Assembly (NCBI RefSeq): GCF_045762675.1
Contig: NZ_JBJDLK010000002.1
Coordinates: 248,001-312,000 of the forward strand
From: Elizabethkingia meningoseptica_A
GTDB taxonomy: Bacteria; Bacteroidota; Bacteroidia; Flavobacteriales; Weeksellaceae
DNA length: 64,000 bases
Reading direction: 5' to 3'
Shown: positions 1 to 7,818 of the stretch, in pieces
Position numbering within the stretch: position 1 is the stretch's first letter
Layout of the letters: each line of letters begins with the position of its first letter
Notes under the pieces: model-generated
What the model was told of the DNA's origin: nothing
What the model saw: the letters and a program-made list of their open reading frames with translations, nothing else
The model's database searches: none
Position numbers and translations under genes: made by a program

Positions 1-1577
1 GATCCCCATTCACCCCATGAAAGCGGAAGCATTTCTGCTGCTGCATTCAGTTTCATTGTACAAGATCCAAGAGAAATCATAGAATGCGTTAAAGAAAGGT
101 CTTTTCTTTCAAGCTTCTTGATATAACGCATTAATGCAGTTTCAGTATGGTAACTGTTGAAAACCTCATCTTTAAGGATTTCATGCTTTCTTTTAAGATT
201 TTCAGGGATGGAGATTTCTTCTTTAATCTCAACAGTGAAAGTATCTACTCCTTTGAATTTTGCTAATACATCTACTAATGCCTGTAATTTTACTAATGTA
301 GAAGTTTCATTAAGTGATGCACTTACAAATCCCGGTGTGAAATAGTTCAGGTTGATTCCGGCTTCTTCCAGCTGGGTTTTCAACTGATGCTTCTCTTCTT
401 CTGATAATTTGAATTTAACCGTATCAAAGATCGGCTGTTTTACTACATCATAACCCAGTTTTTCCAAAGCGCCACGTAATGCATTTGCTTTATAGTGAAC
501 CTGATTAGCTATAAAGTCTAATCCTTTTGGTCCGTGATATACAGCATACATACCTGCCATTACCGCTAATAATACCTGTGCGGTACAAATGTTGGATGTT
601 GCTCTCTCACGCTTAATATGCTGTTCTCTGGTCTGTAAAGCCATTCTTAACGCCTGCTTTCCGTACATATCCTGAGAAACTCCGATGATTCTTCCCGGAA
701 TATCTCTTTTATATTCTTCTTTACATGTAAAGAATGCTGCGTGAGGCCCTCCATATCCCATAGGAACACCGAAACGCTGAGATGTACCTACAGCACAGTC
801 AGCTCCCATTTCTGCAGGAGATTTTAATTTAACCAAAGCTAAAGGATCACAAGCAACAGCCACCTGAACAGATGCGTTTTTGTATCCTGCAATAAGTTCT
901 GTATAATCTATTACAACTCCGTTTTTACCCGGATATTGAAGAAGTGCTCCATAGAATGTATTATCCAATTGTACTTCTTCATGATTTCCAACCACAATTT
1001 CAATACCTAAACCTGATGCTTTTGTTGTAAGAACAGCAACAGTCTGTGGTAATACAAGGTCAGAAATAAAGAATTTAATTGCACCTTCTTTCTTTTGTTC
1101 TTTTGTTCTGTTAGCGAAGAACATGTGCATTGCTTCCGCAGCAGCCGTACTTTCATCTAATAAGGATGCATTAGAAAGTGGTAATCCTGTTAACTCAGCC
1201 ATTACAGTCTGATAGTTAAGAAGCGCTTCAAGGCGTCCTTGTGCAATTTCTGCCTGGTAAGGCGTATATGCTGTATACCAACCCGGATTCTCAAATATAT
1301 TTCTCTGAATTGCCGGAGGTAAAATTGTATCGTGGTAACCGTAACCAATATAATTATCGAATTGTGCATTCTGCGAAGCTAAAGCTTTTGAATGCTGCAA
1401 CATTTCGTATTCAGAAAGTGCCGGAGTAATATCCAGATCTTTATCTAAACGGATTTGTTGCGGAATAGTTTGTGAGATCAGCTCTTCAATACTTTCTACA
1501 CCAATCTTCTGTAACATTTCGGATTTGTCTTTTTCGCTCATGCTAATGTGGCGATTGACAAACTGCTGTGTATTCAT
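1..1577 (-). CDS. gcvP: Glycine dehydrogenase (decarboxylating), P-protein of the glycine cleavage system, N-terminal part
   Basis: PLP enzyme that decarboxylates glycine and passes the aminomethyl group to the lipoyl H-protein. The reading frame begins at ATG 1577 and stays open to the window edge, giving about 525 of the roughly 950 residues usual for single-chain P-proteins. The N-terminal half is well conserved: it opens MNTQQFVNRHISMSEKDK, has the GYGYHDTILPPAIQRNIFEN block, the AQGRLEALLNYQT block and DESTAAAEAMHMF, and the last visible residues reach the second half at LPLSWGEWGS. The PLP-binding lysine lies beyond the edge and cannot be checked. A 16-bp inverted repeat lies 38 bp upstream of the start. 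No gcvT or gcvH is adjacent on the visible side. Family identity is clear; only completeness is unknown. Confidence 0.96.
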   Translation of the reverse strand, partial: MNTQQFVNRHISMSEKDKSEMLQKIGVESIEELISQTIPQQIRLDKDLDITPALSEYEMLQHSKALASQNAQFDNYIGYGYHDTILPPAIQRNIFENPGWYTAYTPYQAEIAQGRLEALLNYQTVMAELTGLPLSNASLLDESTAAAEAMHMFFANRTKEQKKEGAIKFFISDLVLPQTVAVLTTKASGLGIEIVVGNHEEVQLDNTFYGALLQYPGKNGVVIDYTELIAGYKNASVQVAVACDPLALVKLKSPAEMGADCAVGTSQRFGVPMGYGGPHAAFFTCKEEYKRDIPGRIIGVSQDMYGKQALRMALQTREQHIKRERATSNICTAQVLLAVMAGMYAVYHGPKGLDFIANQVHYKANALRGALEKLGYDVVKQPIFDTVKFKLSEEEKHQLKTQLEEAGINLNYFTPGFVSASLNETSTLVKLQALVDVLAKFKGVDTFTVEIKEEISIPENLKRKHEILKDEVFNSYHTETALMRYIKKLERKDLSLTHSMISLGSCTMKLNAAAEMLPLSWGEWG

Positions 1578-1614
1578 ATAACTTTTTATTAGATTTCTTT
1601 TTTGAAAATTAAGG

Positions 1615-1630
1615 TTCGTAAAATTACGAA
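1615..1630. promoter_or_regulatory. Inverted repeat in the gcvP promoter region, possible operator
   Basis: TTCGTAA-AA-TTACGAA is a perfect 7-2-7 inverted repeat 38 bp upstream of the gcvP ATG. On the minus strand it includes TAATTTTA (1626-1619), a 7-of-8 match to the Bacteroidota -7 element TAnnTTTG. A dyad lying on the -7 position is the usual arrangement for a repressor site. No regulator can be assigned from this window, so operator function is inference. Confidence 0.35.
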
Positions 1631-1704
1631 TTTTTAGAGGATATTCAATGCATAAAATTAAGCACAACAACGGAACAATTTAATATGGTTATTAATGTAA
1701 CAAT

Positions 1705-1744
1705 ATAGCAGTATAGCAGTATAGTAGTATAGCAGTATAACAAT
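1705..1744. repeat. 8-bp tandem repeat (ATAGCAGT)
   Basis: Units ATAGCAGT at 1705, 1713 and 1729, ATAGTAGT at 1721 and a degenerate ATAACAAT at 1737 follow each other without gaps. It lies between gcvP and the PAP2-like gene and runs straight into the 7-bp array at 1746. Confidence 0.9.
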
Positions 1745-1745
1745 A

Positions 1746-1784
1746 CCATCAACCATCAACCATCAACCATCAACCATCAACCAT
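1746..1784. repeat. 7-bp tandem repeat (CCATCAA x5)
   Basis: Five perfect CCATCAA units begin at 1746, 1753, 1760, 1767 and 1774 and end in a partial CCAT. This is one of seven intergenic arrays in the window that share a 7-bp period but not a unit sequence. The unit period is not a multiple of three and there is no open frame, so this is not coding. Confidence 0.95.
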
Positions 1785-1824
1785 AACTCAGAACTTATCA
1801 TTACATTTGCTTTTTATTCTGCTT

Positions 1825-2403
1825 ATGAAAAAATCTATGATTGAAAAACTCTCTTCTTTTATATCCAATTTATTCAATCCGATATTCTCTTTCTTATTCT
1901 TCCTACTCTATTATGCTTTCAGTACTATGGAAAATCAGGAAGCATGGCTGTTAATAGGAAAAGCAATTCTTATTTTTGCCCTGCCTATTTTAGGTTATAT
2001 TTATTATAATGTAAGAAAAGGTAAGTTCACTAATATGGATGTATCCAACAGAAAGCAAAGAAATAGCTTATACTACTATATCATTGCTTTACTTTTCCTT
2101 TTTATCATAGGAAGTTTTATTGCCAAAACAGCAGTACCTCATGCATTCTACTATCTTACAGGACTTCTTTGCGCAATGATGCTGAGTAATTTCTGGATAA
2201 AAAGCTCTATGCATACAGCACTTAATTTCTTTGTAGCAGCACTTTTCTACCAGCTGTCACCTGTTTTAGGTTTGATATGGGGAATACTTACCGTTATTAT
2301 TGCTATTACGCGGCTTATTCTGAAAAGACATACTGTTAGTGAAGTATTAGCAGGTGCTACTCTGGGAATAATATTTTCCCTGGCTTTTGTTTATTGGAAT
2401 TAA
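1825..2403 (+). CDS. PAP2-like integral membrane protein
   Basis: A 192-residue protein with about five hydrophobic segments (near 15-30, 45-62, 82-100, 105-122 and 140-190). The C-terminal half reads like a degenerate PAP2 (type 2 phosphatidic acid phosphatase) core: a KSSMHT stretch in place of the PSGH motif and RLILKRHTVSEVLAG, which matches the final SRxxxxxHxxxD-type motif with the catalytic His kept. The first motif is weak, so catalysis is uncertain. Related enzymes dephosphorylate polyprenyl diphosphates or lipid A. ATG 1825 is preferred over an in-frame TTG at 1807 because it opens MKKSMIEK and the longer form adds only six residues. A BlaI-type regulator follows 27 bp later on the same strand. 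Confidence 0.7.
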   Translation: MKKSMIEKLSSFISNLFNPIFSFLFFLLYYAFSTMENQEAWLLIGKAILIFALPILGYIYYNVRKGKFTNMDVSNRKQRNSLYYYIIALLFLFIIGSFIAKTAVPHAFYYLTGLLCAMMLSNFWIKSSMHTALNFFVAALFYQLSPVLGLIWGILTVIIAITRLILKRHTVSEVLAGATLGIIFSLAFVYWN

Positions 2404-2430
2404 TCCCTATTTTTGATCAAAATTATTTTT

Positions 2431-2922
2431 ATGAAAAGCCTGACCCCGGCAGAGGAAACATTAATGCATGCTTTATGGACAATAGAAAAAGGTTTTCTTA
2501 AGGATATTATGGAAGCTTATCCGGATCCAAAACCTCATCATAATACTGTTGCAACAGTACTGAAGATATTGGTAGAAAAAGGCTTTTTAAAGGTAAAACC
2601 TTTTGGCAGACTTCACCGTTATGAAATAAGAGTTAGCAAAGAACAATACTATCAACAACTCCTGCGTCTTTTTATAGAGGAATATTACCAGGCGTCTCCG
2701 GAACTTTTATTAGCAGAAATGTTCAGACTGGAACTTTTGAACAAAGACAGCCTTACACCTTATATTGCAACAGCTGTTGCAGCTCTTGAAGCGGAAGCAA
2801 TATCATTAAAGAAAGAAAAAGAACAGCCGAAAAAGGTTAAAGCTGAAAAAGTTAAAAAGAAGAAAAAAGAAAAAACCAAGAAGAAAAAATCCGGCACAAA
2901 ATCAACTGATATTACCGGTTAA
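2431..2922 (+). CDS. BlaI/MecI/CopY-family transcriptional repressor with a lysine-rich tail
   Basis: The 163-residue protein begins MKSLTPAEETLMHALW, the start of the BlaI/MecI winged-helix domain, followed by HHNTVATVLKILVEKGFLK (recognition helix and wing) and a C-terminal dimerisation segment to about residue 120. The last 35 residues are an unusual, strongly basic tail of Lys and Glu. ATG 2431 is chosen over an in-frame TTG at 2413. In known systems BlaI is cleaved on signalling by a BlaR1 antirepressor encoded next to it; no BlaR1 gene lies here. The upstream neighbour is the PAP2-like gene, and the downstream gene is on the other strand, past a bidirectional terminator. Its target genes cannot be read from the sequence. 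Confidence 0.88.
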   Translation: MKSLTPAEETLMHALWTIEKGFLKDIMEAYPDPKPHHNTVATVLKILVEKGFLKVKPFGRLHRYEIRVSKEQYYQQLLRLFIEEYYQASPELLLAEMFRLELLNKDSLTPYIATAVAALEAEAISLKKEKEQPKKVKAEKVKKKKKEKTKKKKSGTKSTDITG

Positions 2923-3018
2923 TCAACAGTTTTCGTTTTCCGAAATAATAACGGATAGATCTTTATCCGAATCATCACAAACAACATATTTTGCCAAATG
3001 CAAATACTATAAAAACAA

Positions 3019-3045
3019 AAAACCGGAAGATAATCTTCCGGTTTT
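3019..3045. terminator. Bidirectional intrinsic terminator between blaI-like and RRM genes
   Basis: An 11-bp perfect stem (AAAACCGGAAG / CTTCCGGTTTT, 3019-3029 and 3035-3045) with a 5-nt loop has A-runs on one side and T-runs on the other, so it can stop both convergent genes. A near-identical hairpin lies at 12384-12415. Confidence 0.85.
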
Positions 3046-3070
3046 ATTTTTGTGGCGTTATGCCAATTCC

Positions 3071-3352
3071 TTAGTATCTATTGTTATTAAATGATCTTCT
3101 TGGCTTTTCCTCTCTTGGTCTAGCTTCAGAAACATTAAGGTTTTTACCTTGGAATAATGCTCCGTTTAGAGATTCGATAGCTGTATTAGCTTCATCATTA
3201 TTTGGCATTTCAACAAAGCCAAATCCACGAGAACGACCAGTTTCTCTATCCATCACGATTTTTACTGACTGAATAGTACCGTATGATGCAAAAAGTTCTT
3301 CTAATTGAGATTCTTTAACTGCGTAGTTAATGTTTGAAATAAAAATGTTCAT
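3071..3352 (-). CDS. Small RRM-domain RNA-binding protein
   Basis: A 93-residue protein that is almost entirely one RNA recognition motif. RNP2 is IFISNI at residues 3-8 and RNP1 is RGFGFVEM at about 43-50, both with their aromatic residues. A short basic tail follows (PREEKPRRSFNNNRY). Stand-alone RRM proteins of this size are common in Bacteroidota and cyanobacteria. Some are cold- or growth-regulated and may act like RNA chaperones, but no target is known from this sequence. It starts at ATG 3352 and is transcribed alone, towards the bidirectional terminator at 3019-3045. Confidence 0.93.
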   Translation of the reverse strand: MNIFISNINYAVKESQLEELFASYGTIQSVKIVMDRETGRSRGFGFVEMPNNDEANTAIESLNGALFQGKNLNVSEARPREEKPRRSFNNNRY

Positions 3353-3464
3353 TATAAAAAATTAAAATTGTTGATTAATACATATGATTTAGAGCAATCA
3401 AAAAAACGAATGAACATCCTGAATTGATTTCTATAAAAAATAATAGGGGCAAGGTACAACAATT

Positions 3465-4562
3465 TTATTTAAAATGACATATTTCGTCTAAAATATCTAA
3501 ATATTGTTTTAAAATATTCTCTTTTGAAAACCTACTTTCCACAGAAAGTCTTATGGATTCAGGGGATTTGTTACTTTGTAGTAACTCTATAATTTGCCTT
3601 GCAGAGCTTTCATGTTTTTCTATATTCAGCATATCGCCGTTTACGCGAGGCTGAATAATCTCGGACAAAGCACCGAGTTTATTATTTGCCAGAACATAAG
3701 TTCCACAACTTCCGGCTTCAATTAAAGTTGCTGCAGAATCATCGCATTTACAGGAAAGAATAAATAAATCGGAGTACTTCATATAGGCACAGGGATTATT
3801 GCTCAATGTGCTATGAAAAACAACATTCTCCAGGTTCATCAACTCTTTTTTCTGTTGAATTTCATCCCTGTTCTTTTCATCACTCAGGATGTGCAGTTTT
3901 ACTTTTTCATGCTTTAACTGTCCGAACACATGCAGTAAATGTTCAAATTCGTCAGAAGATGCCATATTTCCCATCGTAACAATGTTCTTGTAATCATTAT
4001 CAAAATACAGCGGTTTCTGAACATTGGAAAACTTACGGTCGATAAGATCAAAATCAACAGAATTGTAAATTTTAGTCAGTTTTCGGGGCTCTACTTTGAA
4101 GTTTTTGATGAGTTCACTCCTCGTATCTTCCGACGGAATAATAATTTTATCATAGTTATTATAGAAACGGTAAAAGAACCGGGCACTTCTTCTGAATAAT
4201 TGTTTCGAAAAACTATCTGATAGTTTTGTAATGAATTTTACACGTGGAAAGAAATAAGAGAAGTAAGCAAAATAAACATTGAGTTCTCTTGCATTACAGA
4301 ATACAATATCCGGGTTCCTTTTCTTAATCTGCCGTAAAATCGCCGTAAGAGAATTTCTTATTTTTCCTCCCACAGAGAGATCAACAATTTCTACATTGTC
4401 CAGCTTTTTCAGATTAGTGTAATAGTAATTCTCTTTATGCAGCAGCAGAACTGAGGGACGGAAAGTATTGCGTGGTAAATGTTTCAGCAACATTGAAACA
4501 GTATATTCCTCCTGATCCGGCCTGAGATCAGGAAGAATAAACATAATTTCAATACGTTTCAT
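3465..4562 (-). CDS. Glycosyltransferase, GT4-like fold
   Basis: A 365-residue protein that looks like a GT-B glycosyltransferase. The N-terminal acceptor domain opens KRIEIMFILPDLRPDQEEY; the C-terminal nucleotide-sugar domain has NIVTMGNMASSDEFEHLL, the YMKYSDLFILSC segment and LIEAGSCGTYVLANN, which corresponds to the E-x7-E region of GT4 enzymes. There are no membrane segments, so it is probably cytosolic or peripheral. It follows recQ by 11 bp on the same strand and is likely cotranscribed with it; the pairing says nothing clear about the sugar. The acceptor and donor cannot be read from sequence. Confidence 0.8.
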   Translation of the reverse strand: MKRIEIMFILPDLRPDQEEYTVSMLLKHLPRNTFRPSVLLLHKENYYYTNLKKLDNVEIVDLSVGGKIRNSLTAILRQIKKRNPDIVFCNARELNVYFAYFSYFFPRVKFITKLSDSFSKQLFRRSARFFYRFYNNYDKIIIPSEDTRSELIKNFKVEPRKLTKIYNSVDFDLIDRKFSNVQKPLYFDNDYKNIVTMGNMASSDEFEHLLHVFGQLKHEKVKLHILSDEKNRDEIQQKKELMNLENVVFHSTLSNNPCAYMKYSDLFILSCKCDDSAATLIEAGSCGTYVLANNKLGALSEIIQPRVNGDMLNIEKHESSARQIIELLQSNKSPESIRLSVESRFSKENILKQYLDILDEICHFK

Positions 4563-4573
4563 TTTACCGCTTT

Positions 4574-6781
4574 TTAGTTCGCTACATCGCTAATGAATTT
4601 TATACGCAGCATTCGGATTTCTTCATCGGAGAGTTCATCAGAAAATTCGGAGCACAGAATCTTCATGCTGTCGCTTTCGGATTCCATCATAAACTCCATA
4701 AACTCTTCAACAATATCCTCATCAATATTTTCTTCGATATAATAATCGATATTCAGCTTGGTTCCCTGGTAAACAATACTTTCCATTTCAGAAAGCAGCT
4801 CGACCATTGTTATATTCTTCGCTTTTGCTATATCTTCCAGATCAATCTTCTTATCAGTATTCTGAATAATAAACACTTTATGACTGGATTTATTGGCAAC
4901 CTGCTTTAACACCATATCGTCCGGGCGGTCGATATCGTTTTCTTCTACATATTTCTTAATAAAATCGGCAAATTCTTTTCCGAATTTTTTAGCCTTTCCT
5001 TCACCTACTCCGTAAATCTTGGATATTTCGTCAATTGTAATAGGATATTGTACGGTCATATCTTCCAGACTCGGGTCCTGAAAAACAGTATAAGGCGGAA
5101 TATTATATTTCTGTGCGACTTTTCTTCTTACGTCTTTTAAAAGACTGAATAACTTGTCATCCAAACCTCTTGCAGCATTTCCCATGCTTACTTCCGCAGA
5201 TGATTTAGCAGTTTCTGCAAGGTTATACACACGGTCTTCAGCGATTTCAAACTTCGATTTCAGTTTACCGTCTATACAGTCCAAACCTTTCTTTGTAAGC
5301 TTTAATACTCCGTATGTCTCAATATCTTTCAGTAAGAAATCCTGAACAACAGCCTGCCTGATAATAGATTTCCAGTAATTATCTTCCTTATCTTTTCCGC
5401 TCCCGAAATGTTCATTGTTTTCCAGTTTGTACGATTTGGTAACGGCATTTTCTTTTCCAACAATAACAGCAACAAGATCTTTAGCTCTGAATTTTTGTCC
5501 CAGTTCATTTACCAGAGACAATACCTTTTTCAGATCACCACTTGCATCTCTTAAAACTGGCGGGTTTACCGAATTATCACACATTTTGGCACCTAATCCG
5601 TTTACCGGATCAAATTTTTCACCAAAATAATATAATAAATACTGACGTCGGCTCATAGAGGTTTCTACATAACCTACAACTTCATTCAGAAGCTGAAGAC
5701 CAATTTCCCGTTCTGAAACAGGCTTCTGTGCCAGAAATTTTTCAAGCTTTTCAATATCTTTAGGATCGTAAAAAGCAATACAATGTCCTTCTCCCCCATC
5801 TCTTCCTGCACGACCAGTTTCCTGATAGTAGCTTTCCAGACTTTTTGGTATATCGTAATGAATAACAAACCTTACATCCGGTTTGTCAATTCCCATTCCG
5901 AAAGCAATGGTAGCTACAATTACATCCACTTCTTCCATCAGAAATTTATCCTGATTGGCAACACGTGTTTTAGCATCCAACCCCGCATGATATGGTAAAG
6001 CATTAATACCGTTCACCTGAAGCAGCTGAGCGAACTCTTCCACTTTTCTACGGCTCAGACAGTAAATAATCCCTGATTTACCATTCTGGGATTTGATAAA
6101 CTTCACGATCTCTTTATCGATATTAACTTTCGGGCGTACCTCATAAAATAAATTTGGTCTGTTGAAAGACTCTTTATATACAAGAGCGTTTGCCATACCC
6201 AGTGTTTTCTGGATATCGTCCTGAACTTTTGGTGTTGCTGTAGCGGTAAGCGCAATAACAGGAACGTCTGCTATTTTATCGATAATACTCTTCAGGTTTC
6301 TGTATTCCGGCCGGAAATCATGCCCCCATTCAGAAATACAGTGCGCTTCATCTATTGCAAAAAATGAAATCGGAACTTCCCGGAAAAAGTCTATGTATTC
6401 CTCCTTGATCAAAGATTCAGGGGCTACATAAAGTAATTTAGTTCTTCCATTTCGGATATCATCCATTACAGTCTTCGTTTGTGTTTTGTTCAACGAAGAA
6501 TTAAGAACGTGTGCCACTCCTTCTTCGGAAGAAAGCCCGTTAACGGCATCCACCTGATTTTTCATTAGTGCTATTAGTGGCGATACCACAATAGCTGTTC
6601 CCTCACTCATTAATGCCGGAAGCTGGTAGCATAATGATTTGCCACCACCGGTAGGCATCAGTACAAAAACATCATTACCTTCCAACAAGGAAGAGATAAT
6701 TTGTTCCTGATATCCTTTGAATGTTGTAAAGCCAAAATACTTTTTCAATGACTCCGCTATGTTCGCAGATTTTGTATTCAT
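4574..6781 (-). CDS. recQ: ATP-dependent DNA helicase RecQ
   Basis: A 3'-5' DNA helicase of 735 residues. Walker A is PTGGGKSLCYQLPAL near residue 43, Walker B is IDEAHCISEWGHDFRPEY near 142, and the motif VI region reads YYQETGRAGRDGGEGHC. After the helicase core come the RQC region and a C-terminal HRDC-like segment (YPITIDEISKIYGVGEGKAKKFG near 590). In the RQC zinc subdomain, the usual four cysteines are mostly replaced: the CRRQ position is SRRQ, and the CGxCDxC position is GAKMCDNS, leaving one Cys. The start is ATG 6781. A -7 element (TATCTTTG on the minus strand, 6823-6816) lies just upstream and faces the kdsD promoter. Confidence 0.97.
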   Translation of the reverse strand: MNTKSANIAESLKKYFGFTTFKGYQEQIISSLLEGNDVFVLMPTGGGKSLCYQLPALMSEGTAIVVSPLIALMKNQVDAVNGLSSEEGVAHVLNSSLNKTQTKTVMDDIRNGRTKLLYVAPESLIKEEYIDFFREVPISFFAIDEAHCISEWGHDFRPEYRNLKSIIDKIADVPVIALTATATPKVQDDIQKTLGMANALVYKESFNRPNLFYEVRPKVNIDKEIVKFIKSQNGKSGIIYCLSRRKVEEFAQLLQVNGINALPYHAGLDAKTRVANQDKFLMEEVDVIVATIAFGMGIDKPDVRFVIHYDIPKSLESYYQETGRAGRDGGEGHCIAFYDPKDIEKLEKFLAQKPVSEREIGLQLLNEVVGYVETSMSRRQYLLYYFGEKFDPVNGLGAKMCDNSVNPPVLRDASGDLKKVLSLVNELGQKFRAKDLVAVIVGKENAVTKSYKLENNEHFGSGKDKEDNYWKSIIRQAVVQDFLLKDIETYGVLKLTKKGLDCIDGKLKSKFEIAEDRVYNLAETAKSSAEVSMGNAARGLDDKLFSLLKDVRRKVAQKYNIPPYTVFQDPSLEDMTVQYPITIDEISKIYGVGEGKAKKFGKEFADFIKKYVEENDIDRPDDMVLKQVANKSSHKVFIIQNTDKKIDLEDIAKAKNITMVELLSEMESIVYQGTKLNIDYYIEENIDEDIVEEFMEFMMESESDSMKILCSEFSDELSDEEIRMLRIKFISDVAN

Positions 6782-6799
6782 CCTTTGATTTAAGTTTAC

Positions 6800-6807
6800 T
6801 AAATTTG
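6800..6807 (+). promoter_or_regulatory. -7 element for kdsD
   Basis: TAAATTTG matches TAnnTTTG exactly and sits 48 bp before the TTG start of kdsD. The same word followed by CAT precedes the desaturase gene at 41739. No good -33 TTTG at the expected spacing was found. Confidence 0.55.
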
Positions 6808-6815
6808 CATCTTAT

Positions 6816-6823
6816 CAAAGATA
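6816..6823 (-). promoter_or_regulatory. -7 element for recQ
   Basis: CAAAGATA on the plus strand reads TATCTTTG on the minus strand, an exact TAnnTTTG, 35 bp before the recQ ATG. It faces the kdsD -7 element, so the two predicted start points lie within a few bases of each other. Confidence 0.5.
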
Positions 6824-6854
6824 ATGAAATTAATATAACAAAGCAATATCTACA

Positions 6855-7814
6855 TTGAAAACCAAAGAAATTCTCAGCCTTGCCCAAAAGACCTTTTCCA
6901 TCGAGATTCAGGAGCTTGAAAAAACAAAAAATTCGTTAGACGAAAGCTTTACACAAGCTGTTGAAAAAATTTTTGAAACAAAAGGAAAGTTAGTCGTAGT
7001 GGGCATTGGAAAAAGTGCTCATGTAGCCAATAAAATTGTAGCGACCTTAAATTCTACGGGGACCCCCGCTCAGTTTTTACATGCTGCGGAAGCTATTCAC
7101 GGAGACCTTGGTTTGCTGGCTAAGGAAGATATTGTTCTTTGTATATCCAATTCCGGTAACTCTCCGGAAATTGTTACACTGGCTCCTATTTTAAAAAATT
7201 ATTCTTCATGTCTTATCGGTATGACCGGAAATCCGGGCAGCAAGCTTGCAGAATCATCAGATATTGTTATTAGTTCCGCTGTGGAACAGGAAGCCTGCCC
7301 CAATCAGCTCGCTCCTACCAGCAGCACAACAGTGCAAATGGCATTAGGAGATGCTCTGGCAGTATGTCTTATGGAATTAAGAGATTTTAAAGATACTGAT
7401 TTCGCGAAGTATCACCCTGGTGGTTCTCTGGGTAAAAATCTTACAGCGACAGTCGCACAATTCCTTTCCGACAACAAGCCTGAAGTACATGCGGATGCAA
7501 ATATCCGGGAAATCATTATTTCCATCAGCGCTTCAAAACACGGAATTACTGTGGTAACAAATAATAAGGAAATTACAGGTGTTATTACCGACGGTGATTT
7601 ACGCCGTATGCTGATGCAGAATGAGGATGTTTCCGGTGTAACAGCTCAGCAGATTATGAGCAGGAATCCGAAAACCATAGACAGAAATTCTTTAGCGAAA
7701 AATGCTATGGAAATATTGAAAGCCAACAACATTGGACAGCTTGTTGTAACAGAAAATAAAGAATACGCAGGTATTATAGATATTCATACACTTTTAGACG
7801 AAGGCATAATATAA
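6855..7814 (+). CDS. kdsD: Arabinose-5-phosphate isomerase (SIS domain plus two CBS domains)
   Basis: Converts ribulose 5-phosphate to arabinose 5-phosphate, the first step to Kdo for the LPS core. The 319-residue protein has an N-terminal SIS domain (VGIGKSAHVANKIVATLNSTG near residue 50, ISNSGNSPEI near 97, the conserved HPGGSLGKNL near 187) and a C-terminal CBS pair (about 205-319, with ITDGDLRRML). It fits the KpsF/GutQ/KdsD family in length and order. The only start consistent with family length is TTG 6855, which opens MKTKEILSLAQ. tatC follows after 4 bp. KdsA and KdsB are encoded elsewhere in the window. Confidence is high for the family and good for the Kdo role. Confidence 0.93.
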   Translation: MKTKEILSLAQKTFSIEIQELEKTKNSLDESFTQAVEKIFETKGKLVVVGIGKSAHVANKIVATLNSTGTPAQFLHAAEAIHGDLGLLAKEDIVLCISNSGNSPEIVTLAPILKNYSSCLIGMTGNPGSKLAESSDIVISSAVEQEACPNQLAPTSSTTVQMALGDALAVCLMELRDFKDTDFAKYHPGGSLGKNLTATVAQFLSDNKPEVHADANIREIIISISASKHGITVVTNNKEITGVITDGDLRRMLMQNEDVSGVTAQQIMSRNPKTIDRNSLAKNAMEILKANNIGQLVVTENKEYAGIIDIHTLLDEGII

Positions 7815-7818
7815 AATC

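Noticed and set aside
1705..1784. CRISPR-like array
   Set aside because: The repeats are 7-8 bp and contiguous, with no spacers and no cas genes in the window.
3081..3272. Plus-strand frame opposite the RRM gene
   Set aside because: It is a shadow of the RRM coding frame; the RNP motifs are clear on the minus strand.
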